Positions 43,614 to 52,865 are shown, counted from the stretch's first letter. The stretch: DNA of 64,000 nucleotides from Candidatus Kryptoniota bacterium (GCA_938074445.1 CALJEK010000025.1:22462-86461), one strand, 5' to 3'. A program made the numbers and translations. The notes: generated by a model from the sequence alone, not told the origin.

Positions 43614-45173
43614 TCACTTTAATGTTGATTTAAATGCTGAGACAAAATCCTTCAAAATTGAATGAAGATTTTGGATTGTTTCATCATCAAGGTCTTTTGT
43701 TTCGGCAATTTTATCAAGAATATCTTTGTGCCTTGCCCTCATAAAAGCAAGAAACTCACTCTCAAACCTTCTCACGGATTCAACAGGTAATTCGTCAAGA
43801 TACCCTTGAGTCCCAGCAAAAATTAAAACAACTTGTTCCTCAACGGGCATTGGTTGATATTGATCTTGTTTCAACAATTCAACGAGTCTTTGTCCTCTCC
43901 TCAACTGCGCTTGGGTTGTTTTATCGAGATCAGATGCAAACTTTGCAAATGCTTCAAGTTCCCTATACTGTGCAAGTTCAAGCCGTAGTCTTCCGGCAAC
44001 TTTTTTCATCGCTTTTATCTGCGCATTCCCACCAACTCGTGAGACAGAAATACCTACGTTGATAGCGGGTCTCACACCAGCATTGAAAAGCCCGGGCTCA
44101 AGGTAAATTTGTCCATCTGTAATTGAAATAACATTGGTTGGGATATATGCAGCGACATCGCCAGCTTGGGTTTCAATTATTGGAAGTGCCGTTAAACTTC
44201 CACCACCAAGTTCATCACTTAGTTTTGAAGCCCTTTCAAGAAGACGAGAATGTAAATAAAATATATCTCCGGGGTATGCTTCTCTCCCTGGCGGACGTCT
44301 TAAAAGAAGTGAAACCTGCCTATAAGCCCACGCATGCTTACTTAAATCATCATAAACTATAAGAGCATGTCTACCTGAATCGCGGAAATATTCTCCCATC
44401 GTGCATCCAGCATAAGGAGCTATATACTGTAACGGCGCTGGATCACTTGCGGATGCAACTACAACAATCGTATAATCCATCGCTCCTTCCTCTTCAAGCT
44501 TTGCGACAACTTGAGCAACTGTTGACATCTTTTGACCAATAGCAACATAGATACAGTAAACTGGCTTTATACCCAATTGTTTTGCCCTTTCGGTATGAGT
44601 AAACCTTTGATTTATTATCGTATCAATTGCAATTGCTGTTTTACCAGTTTGTCTATCTCCAATTATTAGTTCTCTTTGTCCGCGCCCTATTGGGATCATC
44701 GCGTCAATCGCTTTTATACCCGTTTGCAACGGCTCCTTTACAGGTTGGCGATAAATGACGCCGAGCGCCTTTCTTTCAACTGGCATGTATTTCTCAAATT
44801 CAACTGGACCCTTTCCATCGAGCGGTTGACCAAGCGGATTTATCACCCTGCCGAGAAGTTTTTCACCAACTGGAACCGAAAGAACTCTGCCCGTTCTGCG
44901 AACAATATCACCTTCCTTAATAAGAGTATCATCTCCAAACAAAATGCAACCAACATTATCTTCCTCAAGATTCATCGCAACTCCCATAACTCCATTTGGA
45001 AATTCAAGCAATTCACTCATCATAACCTTTGACAACCCATAAACGCGCGCTATTCCATCCCCAACTTGAAGCACAGTTCCGACATCATAAATATCAACTT
45101 CTTTCTCGAATCCAGTCAACTGTTTTCTTAATATAGCGGATATTTCATCCGGTCTAATTTCAACTACTGCCAT
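43614..45173 (-). CDS. atpA: ATP synthase F1 subunit alpha
   Basis: A 519-residue regulatory nucleotide-binding subunit of the F1 hexamer. Walker A is [13 protein letters not shown], and the signature [17 protein letters not shown] near the C-terminal third is the ATPase alpha/beta motif. The glutamine in the P-loop, in place of the beta-subunit residue, fits alpha and not beta. It lies 24 bp after atpH. A strong hairpin with U tract follows the stop before atpG. Confidence 0.97.
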   Translation of the reverse strand: MAVVEIRPDEISAILRKQLTGFEKEVDIYDVGTVLQVGDGIARVYGLSKVMMSELLEFPNGVMGVAMNLEEDNVGCILFGDDTLIKEGDIVRRTGRVLSVPVGEKLLGRVINPLGQPLDGKGPVEFEKYMPVERKALGVIYRQPVKEPLQTGIKAIDAMIPIGRGQRELIIGDRQTGKTAIAIDTIINQRFTHTERAKQLGIKPVYCIYVAIGQKMSTVAQVVAKLEEEGAMDYTIVVVASASDPAPLQYIAPYAGCTMGEYFRDSGRHALIVYDDLSKHAWAYRQVSLLLRRPPGREAYPGDIFYLHSRLLERASKLSDELGGGSLTALPIIETQAGDVAAYIPTNVISITDGQIYLEPGLFNAGVRPAINVGISVSRVGGNAQIKAMKKVAGRLRLELAQYRELEAFAKFASDLDKTTQAQLRRGQRLVELLKQDQYQPMPVEEQVVLIFAGTQGYLDELPVESVRRFESEFLAFMRARHKDILDKIAETKDLDDETIQNLHSILKDFVSAFKSTLK

Positions 45174-45197
45174 AACTTTTTACCTTTGTTTTCTTTT

Positions 45198-45746
45198 TTA
45201 ACTTCCATAAATCAATTGCTCACGCAAAAGCTGAATTTTTCTTTTTATGCTCGCATCGTAAACGGTATCTCCAATTCTTATTATAATCCCACCGATTATC
45301 GACGGATCAACTTTATAAATTGCTTTAACTTTTTTCGCTCCCGTCAACTTAAGAACCTTCTTCTCAACATCTTTTTTCTCAGCGCTGTCAAGCTCCACCG
45401 CAGTCACAATCTCTGCAGTCACAGCCCCAACTTTCTCGTCATATAGTTCCTGATACACCCTGACGATATCATGAAGCAAATCTTCTCGTTTCTTTTCAAC
45501 CAAAAGAAGTATAAATTTCAAAATTATCGGATCAACGCGACTATCAGCAAAAATTTCTTGAACTATTTCCTTCTTTTTGTCCTCTTTAATTATCGGACTT
45601 TTCAAAAAAAGCTGAAGATCACGTGAACTTTTTATCATTGAATCGATCAACTGAACATCTTGTGTAATCCGATCAAGTTTTTTAAGCTCCTCTGCAATTT
45701 CAATCAACGCCTTCGCATATCTTTTAGCTACCCTTATATTCGCCAT
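45198..45746 (-). CDS. atpH: ATP synthase F1 subunit delta (OSCP)
   Basis: A 182-residue stator subunit joining F1 alpha to the peripheral b stalk. The N-terminal helical bundle begins IRVAKRYAKALIEIA, and the C-terminal part has KVDPSIIGGIIIRIGDTVYDASIKRKI, the delta signature. It lies 8 bp after atpF and 24 bp before atpA in the normal order. Confidence 0.95.
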   Translation of the reverse strand: MANIRVAKRYAKALIEIAEELKKLDRITQDVQLIDSMIKSSRDLQLFLKSPIIKEDKKKEIVQEIFADSRVDPIILKFILLLVEKKREDLLHDIVRVYQELYDEKVGAVTAEIVTAVELDSAEKKDVEKKVLKLTGAKKVKAIYKVDPSIIGGIIIRIGDTVYDASIKRKIQLLREQLIYGS

Positions 45747-45754
45747 CTATCACC

Positions 45755-46249
45755 TCAAGCTCTTTTTTCAGAGGAAATTTCCTGAAGATACCTTTCAACA
45801 AGTTTCTTATGCCTTTGCTCACTTAATGTCTCCCCAAGCAATTTTGACGCTATCTGAATCGCAAGATCAACTACTTGAGCTCTCAGCTGCAACATTGCCT
45901 GTTCCCGATGTCTTTCAATCTCTTCTTTTGCTCTTTCGATCATCATATCCGCTTCCTTCCTTGCTCTCTCCAATATCTCAGCGCGTATTCTTTCCGCTGT
46001 TTCCTTACCATCGCGGATTATTTTTTGAACCTCTTCCTCGGCACGCGCAAGATTACGCTTGTTCTCTTCCATTAATCTCTCCGCTTCCTCCTTTGCCCTT
46101 TGAGCATCCTCGAGCGCCTTCCTTATGTTCTCCTCACGCCTCGTCAATGCTTCAATTATCGGTCCCCAAGCCACCTTTTTTAAAACCACGACAAGGATCA
46201 AAAAAGTAATTATCGTCCATATCGCAACGCCAGGATTTACCTCAAGCAT
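45755..46249 (-). CDS. atpF: ATP synthase Fo subunit b
   Basis: A 164-residue peripheral-stalk subunit with an N-terminal membrane helix (about 7-25) ending at KKVAWGPI, and a long charged coiled coil. The helix is rich in Glu, Lys and Arg (EENIRKALEDAQRAKEEAERL). A single b gene is present, so the stalk is probably a homodimer. It lies 14 bp after atpE. Confidence 0.95.
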   Translation of the reverse strand: MLEVNPGVAIWTIITFLILVVVLKKVAWGPIIEALTRREENIRKALEDAQRAKEEAERLMEENKRNLARAEEEVQKIIRDGKETAERIRAEILERARKEADMMIERAKEEIERHREQAMLQLRAQVVDLAIQIASKLLGETLSEQRHKKLVERYLQEISSEKRA

Positions 46250-46263
46250 ATTTCAAAAATTTT

Positions 46264-46485
46264 TTATTTTAATGCGAGAATAATGCATATAACTTCAGCA
46301 AAAAGAGTAACACCTTCTATCAAAGCTGCCGAAATTATCATTGATGTTCTAACTTCACCCGCAACTTCAGGTTGACGCCCACTTGCTTCCATTGTTGCAG
46401 CTGCAAGTTTGCTTATTCCATATGCAGCACCTATAACTGATAAGGCTGCTCCGAAACCACCTGCAATGTGTGCTAATTCTGGCAT
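46264..46485 (-). CDS. atpE: ATP synthase Fo subunit c
   Basis: A 73-residue rotor-ring subunit of two membrane helices joined by a polar loop (SGRQPEVAGE). The ion-binding carboxylate is the Glu in AALIEG in helix 2. The glutamine of helix 1 and the Glu-Ser/Thr pair found in sodium-binding rings are absent, so proton coupling is more likely. The start is the ATG at 46485, preceded by AAAGGAGGAAAAA; the frame runs further upstream into atpB but that part is not protein-like. Confidence 0.95.
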   Translation of the reverse strand: MPELAHIAGGFGAALSVIGAAYGISKLAAATMEASGRQPEVAGEVRTSMIISAALIEGVTLFAEVICIILALK

Positions 46486-46519
46486 TTTTTCCTCCTTTTG
46501 TTTTTGATTTTTATTTGGT

Positions 46520-47359
46520 TTAATGTTGATGTATAGAAAGACCCACAAATAATGCTGTAAGCATTGTAAAAATATACGCTTGTATAAATGCAACCAATAT
46601 CTCGAGAAGATTTATGAAAATCGCAAATGCAATTGAAATTGGAGCCACAAAGACACTTTTGAAAACGAATATCAAGCCGATCAAAGCCAAAATGACAATA
46701 TGTCCAGCCGTCATATTCGCGAACAAACGGATGGTCAAGGCAAAAGCTTTAGCAAAAAGCCCAAGAAACTCAACCACGAACATAACCGGCGCAACAAACG
46801 CCGGAACACCGTGCGGAACAAGACCTTTATAATACCCAATTAAACCATGCTTTTTTATTCCAGCAAGCTGAATTAAAATAAAAGATAAAAATGCAAGCCC
46901 ACCCGTAACAGCAAGATTCCCAGTTGCAGTTGCTCCATATGGAACTAAACCAAAAAGATTACACAAAAGAATGAAAAAGAAAAGGGTCAAAAAATAATGA
47001 AGATATTTTAACCCTTCCTTACCGATCACAGACAAAATTATTTCATCTCGAATGAAAACAACGAAAACCTCAACTAAATTTGCTAACCCATGTGGAACAA
47101 CGCTTTTTTTATAGCTTCTGGCAACCAAAGACAGAACTACAATAAGAATAATTGAAACAAGCCACATAAAGAAAACATGCTTTGTAATCGAAAGGTCTAT
47201 TGTAATACCCCCAATATGAATCGGTGGAAATTGTGGAAGAGTTATATGTCCAAATGGTTCTAAATCGATCGTCCTTGAATCAGCTATGTGATGAAGTAAC
47301 CAACTTGAACTCTCTCCATTACCATGAGAGGCTTCGGGATGCTTCAATGTATCAGCCAT
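46520..47359 (-). CDS. atpB: ATP synthase Fo subunit a
   Basis: A membrane subunit of about 279 residues forming the proton half-channels. The essential arginine is in the helix FALTIRLFANMTAGHIV. An N-terminal stretch of about 70 residues (HPEASHGNGESSS and following) precedes the first helix and includes several histidines. I place the start at the ATG at 47359. A good GGGAGG site lies too far upstream for it, about 27 bp, so a non-ATG start closer to that site is possible. The gene follows atpI after about 30 bp. Confidence 0.92.
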   Translation of the reverse strand: MADTLKHPEASHGNGESSSWLLHHIADSRTIDLEPFGHITLPQFPPIHIGGITIDLSITKHVFFMWLVSIILIVVLSLVARSYKKSVVPHGLANLVEVFVVFIRDEIILSVIGKEGLKYLHYFLTLFFFILLCNLFGLVPYGATATGNLAVTGGLAFLSFILIQLAGIKKHGLIGYYKGLVPHGVPAFVAPVMFVVEFLGLFAKAFALTIRLFANMTAGHIVILALIGLIFVFKSVFVAPISIAFAIFINLLEILVAFIQAYIFTMLTALFVGLSIHQH

Positions 47360-47388
47360 CACAACTAAATTATTAATCCACACCTCCC

Positions 47389-47778
47389 TCAAAACTCCCT
47401 TTTTGTTGTCAATTTACCTAAAAAGAAAACCTCAACACCGAGAAAAACAAAGTAAAATAAAAGCAAAGATATAACAAGCCCATAGATTTCAAAATTTAAA
47501 ATTTTCAACAAGACCAAAATTACTCCAGCGATCACAAATAATCTAACTCCCATTCCTCCTATCGTTAGCTTCAAAAATTCTTTATTGGGCTTCGCCATGC
47601 CTCGCTTCAAAATAATTATACCAATAATTGAATTAATAATGCTTATCAAAGAGCCGACAATAAACGACTTTATGAATTCCGCATTTGCAAATTTAAAAAG
47701 AGGATACGAAATTAACAACCATACAAACACAACAGCAACTAAAGCATACATCAGAAATCTTTTAACATCAATTTGCAT
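47389..47778 (-). CDS. AtpI-like membrane protein of the ATP synthase operon
   Basis: A 129-residue protein with four hydrophobic segments and short charged ends. It sits between the AtpZ-like gene, overlapping it by 11 bp, and atpB. Position and topology match the AtpI/subunit I place in ATP synthase operons, where these proteins help assemble the c ring or carry Mg2+. The sequence alone is not distinctive, so the call depends on context. Confidence 0.7.
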   Translation of the reverse strand: MQIDVKRFLMYALVAVVFVWLLISYPLFKFANAEFIKSFIVGSLISIINSIIGIIILKRGMAKPNKEFLKLTIGGMGVRLFVIAGVILVLLKILNFEIYGLVISLLLFYFVFLGVEVFFLGKLTTKREF

Positions 47779-48034
47779 TTCGTTTTTCCTTTCTCTTTGA
47801 AAGTTCGAGCACAGCCTTTATAAAATTATACATACCCACAACTATGCCAAGCGTTGCACCAACAATCATCCAAAGAGGTCCCGTTCCGTAATTGTCATCA
47901 ATTAGTTTTCCTATGAACCAAAATACCACAACGGTCACTGCAAGCTGTAAACCAAGCCCGCTATAAGGAGCCATCTCCTTTACGGCGCGACCTATACCAT
48001 GGAACATCCGTTCCTTTTTTCCCTCATCCGACAT
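47768..48034 (-). CDS. AtpZ/AtpI family protein
   Basis: An 88-residue protein with two membrane helices. The pattern PYSGLGLQLAVTVVVFWFIGKLIDD followed by GPLWMIVGATLGIVVGMYNF is the AtpZ/AtpI (F0F1-ATPase_assoc) signature. It is first in the ATP synthase gene string and 1 bp past the bactofilin gene. It likely assists Fo assembly or ion supply together with the adjacent AtpI-like protein. Confidence 0.88.
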   Translation of the reverse strand: MSDEGKKERMFHGIGRAVKEMAPYSGLGLQLAVTVVVFWFIGKLIDDNYGTGPLWMIVGATLGIVVGMYNFIKAVLELSKRKEKRNAN

Positions 48035-48035
48035 T

Positions 48036-48416
48036 TTAGGAAATTTTATTAACTGTTGAAACGCTTGTCATCACACACTTACCATCAAATATCGCTCCCT
48101 CATCGACCACAAGTTTCGAGGCTTTGATATCACCCTTTATAACAGCTTTGCTTTCAAATACAAGTTTTTCGGCAACAACGATTGTTCCATTTACCTTTCC
48201 ACCTATGATAGCACTTTTAGCCTCAATATCTCCATGCACCTCCCCAGTTGCTCCAATTGTCAAATTGCCATTAACATGAATATTACCGTTTACTTTACCA
48301 TCAATTCGCATACTGCCTTGACTTACAATCTTGCCTTCAACCACGGTTCCGTGTGCAATGATGTTGATCTCAACATTTGAACCTTTTCCCTCCTTGTTCC
48401 CACCGATTAAAGCCAT
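48036..48416 (-). CDS. Bactofilin (polymer-forming cytoskeletal protein)
   Basis: A 126-residue protein with the bactofilin beta-helix: repeated short turns such as GTVVEGKIVSQGSMRIDGKVNGNI, NGNLTIGATGEVHGDIEAKS and VIKGDIKASKLVVDEG. Bactofilins polymerise without nucleotide into filaments under the membrane and often guide cell-wall enzymes. It lies directly after an M23 peptidase gene (17 bp), a common bactofilin-peptidoglycan hydrolase pairing known from several bacteria, and ends 1 bp before the ATP synthase genes. Confidence 0.93.
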   Translation of the reverse strand: MALIGGNKEGKGSNVEINIIAHGTVVEGKIVSQGSMRIDGKVNGNIHVNGNLTIGATGEVHGDIEAKSAIIGGKVNGTIVVAEKLVFESKAVIKGDIKASKLVVDEGAIFDGKCVMTSVSTVNKIS

Positions 48417-48433
48417 CGATTTCTATCCAATCT

Positions 48434-49255
48434 TTAATTTGGTATATAATATTTTGGATTTAACGGCTTTCCATTCCTCCAAAGTTCAAAATGTAAATGC
48501 GGTTCATATCCTGTTTTCCCCGTTTTTCCAACAAGGGCTATTGCTTCACCCTGCCGAACAAAAACATTTCTCGCCTTTAAATTCATCTGAGCATGTTTAT
48601 ATACACTTATATAGCCACCGCTGTGTAAAATCATAATCACATATCCATTTCTATAAGTCCAATCTGAAAAAATAATATAACCATCATCAATCGCCCTTAT
48701 CACATCTCCTTCTCTTGCTGCAATATCAATTCCAAAATGTTGAATTTCTGGCTCAAACCCACGAGTTAAAAATCCATTGAAAACTGGAGAAATAAACCTC
48801 GGTTTCACACCCTCAACATCAACTACCTGTAAGACATCGAAATCTTCGCTTACTGCCATCTGCCTCCTTTGAGACATATTCTCCAACTTACTTATGTTAA
48901 CAGCTATACTATCGCTAACCTTTTCCCCAAGCGCCTGACGCAAGAGATTATTATAAAGTTTAACCTTTTCAAGTTCGTAAGCGAAATTTTCAAGTCGTCG
49001 ATACAATTCTTGCATTTTCTTCGCTCTCTCCCTGCTTTCAGCGAATGTTTCGGGGAAGACAATATATTTAACAGGCGTATGTATAACTATTACAAGGGCA
49101 ACAGCAGAAATAAAAAGAATAAGAAGCGCGATAGAAGCAATCAAAGCCTCCTTGCTCAACTTTACACCTTTAGGCTTCTCGTTCTTATCAGAAAAAAATA
49201 AAATAGTATAGAAATTCCGCTTCCTACGCCTAAAACCTGACCTTGGAAATATCAT
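48434..49255 (-). CDS. M23 peptidase, membrane-anchored, paired with bactofilin
   Basis: A 273-residue cell-wall hydrolase with a basic N-terminus, a membrane helix at about 38-60, a short coiled coil, and a C-terminal LytM domain. Zinc ligands are H and D in QHFGIDIAAREGD and H in the HLHFELW motif. The domain order resembles the other M23 protein at 17073-18029, and both end in a G(x)PLNP-type segment. It probably shapes peptidoglycan under control of the adjacent bactofilin, in the periplasm. A promoter lies just upstream. Confidence 0.92.
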   Translation of the reverse strand: MIFPRSGFRRRKRNFYTILFFSDKNEKPKGVKLSKEALIASIALLILFISAVALVIVIHTPVKYIVFPETFAESRERAKKMQELYRRLENFAYELEKVKLYNNLLRQALGEKVSDSIAVNISKLENMSQRRQMAVSEDFDVLQVVDVEGVKPRFISPVFNGFLTRGFEPEIQHFGIDIAAREGDVIRAIDDGYIIFSDWTYRNGYVIMILHSGGYISVYKHAQMNLKARNVFVRQGEAIALVGKTGKTGYEPHLHFELWRNGKPLNPKYYIPN

Positions 49256-49284
49256 CAGGTAGAAAATTTAATTTTCAGGTTTTA

Positions 49285-49313
49285 AATATAAGAAAACAAA
49301 GACAAAAAAACAA
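49285..49313 (-). promoter_or_regulatory. Promoter of the M23-bactofilin-ATP synthase string
   Basis: On the minus strand, -35 TTGTTT (49313-49308), 17-nt spacer and -10 TATATT (49290-49285), 29 bp before the peptidase start codon. It may drive the whole string down to atpA. Confidence 0.6.
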
Positions 49314-49334
49314 ATCGTTAAAAATTCACAAAAA

Positions 49335-50039
49335 CTAAATTTTCCCCGGGAACTTTATTACCGCCCCATTTATCCCGCTTGCCTCTTCAGAACATAAGTA
49401 ACTTATAAACTTTGCCAAATCATGCGGATCAACCCAGTTTGAGTAATCAACCCCGGGCATATTTTTTTTATTTTCTTCAGTTGCAATTATACTTGGCAAA
49501 ATAACATTGCATGTCACGTTAAAATCCTTAACCTCCTCCGCGATGACCTCGGTAAGCGCAATTAACCCCGCCTTTGAAACAATATACGCACCCTTCCCCG
49601 GCGAAGGTTTTAATGCAAGGAGTGAAGAAATGTTAACAATTCGCCCACTTCTTTTTAAAATCATATCCCGCAAAGCCCACTTTGAACATAAAAAAGCGCT
49701 CCGCAAATTTAAATCAAGCATCTCATCAAATTCGCTCTCCTTGATCTCAAAAATCATCTTCCCTTCAAAATATCCACCAACACAATTTATCAAAAAATCA
49801 ACCCCGCCATGTCTTCTGACAAATTTAAAAATTTTCTGAACATCACCTTCTTTGATTAAATTCGCTTTAATGCCATATAAATTTTTATTTTTCAAAACAT
49901 CTTTAAAAACCTCCCTAAACTTTTTCCCACTCCTATACACCGCGTAAACCCTTGCGCCGTTATCAAGAAAATGTCTCACAACTACAGAACCAAGTCCTCC
50001 AGTTGAACCCGTTACAACAACATTTTTATCGTTGAACAT
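49335..50039 (-). CDS. Short-chain dehydrogenase/reductase
   Basis: A 234-residue NAD(P)-dependent oxidoreductase. The coenzyme motif is TGSTGGLGS, NCVGG replaces the usual NNAG, and the catalytic Ser-Tyr-Lys triad is in NISSLLALKPSPGKGAYIVSKAG. The fold and length match FabG-like classical SDRs. The substrate cannot be told. It lies 20 bp downstream of threonine synthase but shows no pathway link with it. Confidence 0.9.
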   Translation of the reverse strand: MFNDKNVVVTGSTGGLGSVVVRHFLDNGARVYAVYRSGKKFREVFKDVLKNKNLYGIKANLIKEGDVQKIFKFVRRHGGVDFLINCVGGYFEGKMIFEIKESEFDEMLDLNLRSAFLCSKWALRDMILKRSGRIVNISSLLALKPSPGKGAYIVSKAGLIALTEVIAEEVKDFNVTCNVILPSIIATEENKKNMPGVDYSNWVDPHDLAKFISYLCSEEASGINGAVIKFPGKI

Positions 50040-50059
50040 GTTTTTACTTGATTATGTTT

Positions 50060-51208
50060 TTAAAGATACTTAACTCCAGAAGCTGTATTAAAAATAACAA
50101 CAACATCATCCCCTTTTATAACCCCACCAAAAACAAGTCTTTCGAGTGCTACCACTGTAGCAGAGCCCTCCGGACAAAGCATAATTCCCTCAACTTCGGC
50201 TATTTTCCTCATCATCTTAACTATATCTTCATCTTCAACTTCTATCGCAAGACCTCCACTTTTACGAATAACCTCAAGAATTAATCTGCCAGCGAATGGT
50301 TTAGGCACACGCAAACCGTAAGCAATTGTTTTTGCTCCCTGCCAGTATTCAACTTGCTCTTTGCCTTCCTTATACGCCCTAACAACTGGAGCACAACCAG
50401 AAGACTGAACCGCAACCATTTTTGGAAATTTACCGTCAATCAAACCTACCTCGATCAATTCACTAACAGCAAGCCAAATTCCAATAAGACCAGTTCCACC
50501 TCCCGTCGGGTAAATTATCCAATCGGGGACAACCCACCCAAGCTGTTCAATAATTTCAAACCCAAGTGTCTTTTTCCCTTGTAAGCGATATGGTTCTTTC
50601 ATCGTTGAAATATCAAAAAAATCATTCCGACTTTGAACAATCTTCACAGCATCTGAAATTAAACCATCAACAAGCTCGATCTCAGCTCCGTAAAACTCGC
50701 ACTCCTTCAGAATTAAAGATGGCGTATCCTTAGGAGCACTCACAAAACATTTAATCCCAGCTTTTGCGCAATAAGCACTTAAAGCGCTCCCAGCATTCCC
50801 AGCGGTTGGCAGGGCAAGTTTATCAATCCCAAGTTCAACAGCCTTTGAAACTGCACACGATAAACCACGAGCTTTAAATGAAAGCGTCGGATTGAAAGAT
50901 TCATCCTTCAAAAACAAATTCTTTATCCCAAGCATATCCCCGAATTTTTCCAACTTTAAAAGTGGCGTCCATCCCTCACCCAAACTTACAATGTTTCTTT
51001 CGTCGATGACAGGCAAAAACTCAAAATATCTCCACATGCTTGAAACCCTGCTCTTAAAACTATCTTTGTTGACATTTTTTCTCATCCCATCAAGGTCATA
51101 AATCGCTATCAACGGCTCATTACAATCCTGACAAAATCTTTGCACCTGCCGATGATCAAAAATCTTTCCACAAACCGAACATTTTAGATAAGTTATAAAC
51201 GACCTCAC
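50060..51208 (-). CDS. thrC: Threonine synthase
   Basis: A 382-residue PLP enzyme converting O-phosphohomoserine to threonine. An N-terminal zinc ribbon (CSVCGKIF, then CQDCNEPL) precedes the catalytic domain. The Schiff-base lysine is in PTLSFKARGLS; PTAGNAGSALSAY and PTGGGTGLIG bind the cofactor phosphate. The start is GTG at 51208, overlapping the previous gene by 53 bp; a later start would remove the zinc ribbon. SFKARG rather than SFKDRG is seen in some threonine synthase branches, so a related PLP lyase is a small possibility. Confidence 0.85.
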   Translation of the reverse strand: MRSFITYLKCSVCGKIFDHRQVQRFCQDCNEPLIAIYDLDGMRKNVNKDSFKSRVSSMWRYFEFLPVIDERNIVSLGEGWTPLLKLEKFGDMLGIKNLFLKDESFNPTLSFKARGLSCAVSKAVELGIDKLALPTAGNAGSALSAYCAKAGIKCFVSAPKDTPSLILKECEFYGAEIELVDGLISDAVKIVQSRNDFFDISTMKEPYRLQGKKTLGFEIIEQLGWVVPDWIIYPTGGGTGLIGIWLAVSELIEVGLIDGKFPKMVAVQSSGCAPVVRAYKEGKEQVEYWQGAKTIAYGLRVPKPFAGRLILEVIRKSGGLAIEVEDEDIVKMMRKIAEVEGIMLCPEGSATVVALERLVFGGVIKGDDVVVIFNTASGVKYL

Positions 51209-52049
51209 TTCTTTCTCTATCTCTGTTTACAATGATTCCAACATCTGTTATATAGCCCGTTATTAGATTAGAATCAACAATCTCAAAAACAACATCAATA
51301 GTCTTAACATTGCCACTTTTTCCCATCATAAATAATTGTTTGAAATTTCTTGTGGGTTTTAAGCGCACAAATTTTGAAAAGTCACAAAGAACCAAAGTTT
51401 CCTTTCCAGCTAATTTAGCTATTTTAAAAACTGCTGAAGTTCCAGCTTTGTTCAAAATATTCCCATTTTTAAACACCGCATCACATCCAGACACAACAAC
51501 CTCAACCTTTTCCAAAACATAATCGAGAGCAAAATCATTTGCTAAAAAGACGTCAAACCCTTTATTTTGAAGTTTTCTCGCCATTTTATCACCCTCACAC
51601 TTAGGGCAAGAGCGAAAAATATAAACACTTGATATTTTATCCTTAGCATACAAAAAGGCGTTGAAAACTGTCCCGCTATAACTTAATGTAGCAACTGAAA
51701 CTTTATTTAAACCTCTTGCTTCAAGCCACTCCAAGAAATTACTCGCCACCTTTTCATTACTCATTCTAAATCTTTTCTCAATCATCACAATGGTTTCACC
51801 TATATCAACCCTCCGGGTTAAAGTAGATTGAACTATATCGATCAGATTTTGAAGTTGAAATAAGAGTGGATGATACTTTTTTAAATCCCCCTTTAAATCT
51901 TTAAGAAAACGCAAAAACTCGTTTCTATTCCTTGACCTTCGTGCTTTCTCTTTGAGAACACTAAACAGCCTCCCAGCGAGAATTGAAGCCCCTGAAGTTT
52001 TATCATTATAAATTTTCTTTAACTTAACATAGATCGCCTCATCTCGCAT
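51156..52049 (-). CDS. eIF-2B alpha/beta/delta-like protein
   Basis: A 297-residue protein of the superfamily that includes translation factor eIF2B subunits, ribose-1,5-bisphosphate isomerase and MtnA. The N-terminal helical region (SGASILAGRLFSVLKE) and the C-terminal Rossmann-like part with VVSGCDAVFKNGNILNKAGTSAVFKIAKLAG are typical; the Asp in GCDAV matches the catalytic/metal Asp of the isomerases. A true MtnA is encoded at 59073, so this is a separate branch. It overlaps thrC by 53 bp. The reaction is unknown; isomerisation of a phosphorylated sugar is the family-based guess. Confidence 0.82.
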   Translation of the reverse strand: MRDEAIYVKLKKIYNDKTSGASILAGRLFSVLKEKARRSRNRNEFLRFLKDLKGDLKKYHPLLFQLQNLIDIVQSTLTRRVDIGETIVMIEKRFRMSNEKVASNFLEWLEARGLNKVSVATLSYSGTVFNAFLYAKDKISSVYIFRSCPKCEGDKMARKLQNKGFDVFLANDFALDYVLEKVEVVVSGCDAVFKNGNILNKAGTSAVFKIAKLAGKETLVLCDFSKFVRLKPTRNFKQLFMMGKSGNVKTIDVVFEIVDSNLITGYITDVGIIVNRDRERSEVVYNLSKMFGLWKDF

Positions 52050-52050
52050 G

Positions 52051-52848
52051 TTAAATCTTTCCTTTCTCTCGTGCGAATATAAAATAAGCCGAAATTAGAA
52101 CAAAGAAAGAAATCAATGTCGAAGCTATGAAACTTTCAGAAGGGTTTAAACCCTCGCCTTTCACAACAATTTCAGAGGGAAGCTGCATTTGCGCAGCAAC
52201 TTGCCTTCTCTTGGGATAATACGCGCCAGCTTCCTTGACATTCACAATTTGAAATTCAAAATAATAATCGTAAATCTCACTTTCCGTTTCAACTGGTAAA
52301 TAAAGTCCGAGTTTTTTCCCGATGTTTCCATAAATTTCCTGCATTTTTTTCTCATCGTTAAAGTCAACGCAAGGGTAAAGAGCAGTTACCTCGAATTCAC
52401 CCAAATTAGTCAAAACATGATCGGAGGGAGCGAGATGGAGCTCAACAAAGGCATTTGGGAAAACATCAATCACATCAAAGAAACGAGCAGGCGAATAGTT
52501 AACCTCATTCAAATAATTAAAATTTAAAACTTTTGACGCACGGGCATCGATTAAAATCTGCGCATCATTTAGGGGAAGAAATATTTTTTCATTTTTCTTG
52601 TTTTTTAACCGCAGATGAATAAATGATTCGTCAATCACAAATTCAACAAATATGTTCAAATCAGAAAAGTAAAGTTTATCCTTCTCAATCGGCTTAACGA
52701 GTTTGTAAACATATTCATACTTTTTACCAGAAGGAAAATTTAAATCATTCTTTGGGGGGATTTTGGAAGCAACGCCTTCCTTCAGGGCTTGCTTTGAGCC
52801 ACCACAACCTATAAAAAAGATGATTAGAAAGAGAAAGTATCTTTTCAT
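52051..52848 (-). CDS. Putative lipoprotein with C-terminal membrane segment
   Basis: A 265-residue product with an N-terminal hydrophobic stretch and lipobox (FFIGCGG, Cys15). The mature part is beta-rich with no family I recognise. A second hydrophobic segment lies at about 241-258 (STLISFFVLISAYFIF) followed by a basic tail. That end would place the C-terminus in the cytoplasm, unusual for a lipoprotein, so the cysteine may instead be incidental. It follows the OmpP1-like barrel gene by 17 bp as the last of an envelope operon. Confidence 0.65.
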   Translation of the reverse strand: MKRYFLFLIIFFIGCGGSKQALKEGVASKIPPKNDLNFPSGKKYEYVYKLVKPIEKDKLYFSDLNIFVEFVIDESFIHLRLKNKKNEKIFLPLNDAQILIDARASKVLNFNYLNEVNYSPARFFDVIDVFPNAFVELHLAPSDHVLTNLGEFEVTALYPCVDFNDEKKMQEIYGNIGKKLGLYLPVETESEIYDYYFEFQIVNVKEAGAYYPKRRQVAAQMQLPSEIVVKGEGLNPSESFIASTLISFFVLISAYFIFAREKGKI

Positions 52849-52865
52849 TTCGCCACCGAATTTTT

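Noticed and set aside
46486..46593. N-terminal extension of the ATP synthase c subunit
   Set aside because: Overlaps atpB; the ATG at 46485 has an excellent ribosome site and gives the normal 73 residues.
51209..51240. T-box or riboswitch before threonine synthase
   Set aside because: The start codon lies inside the preceding gene, leaving no leader sequence.
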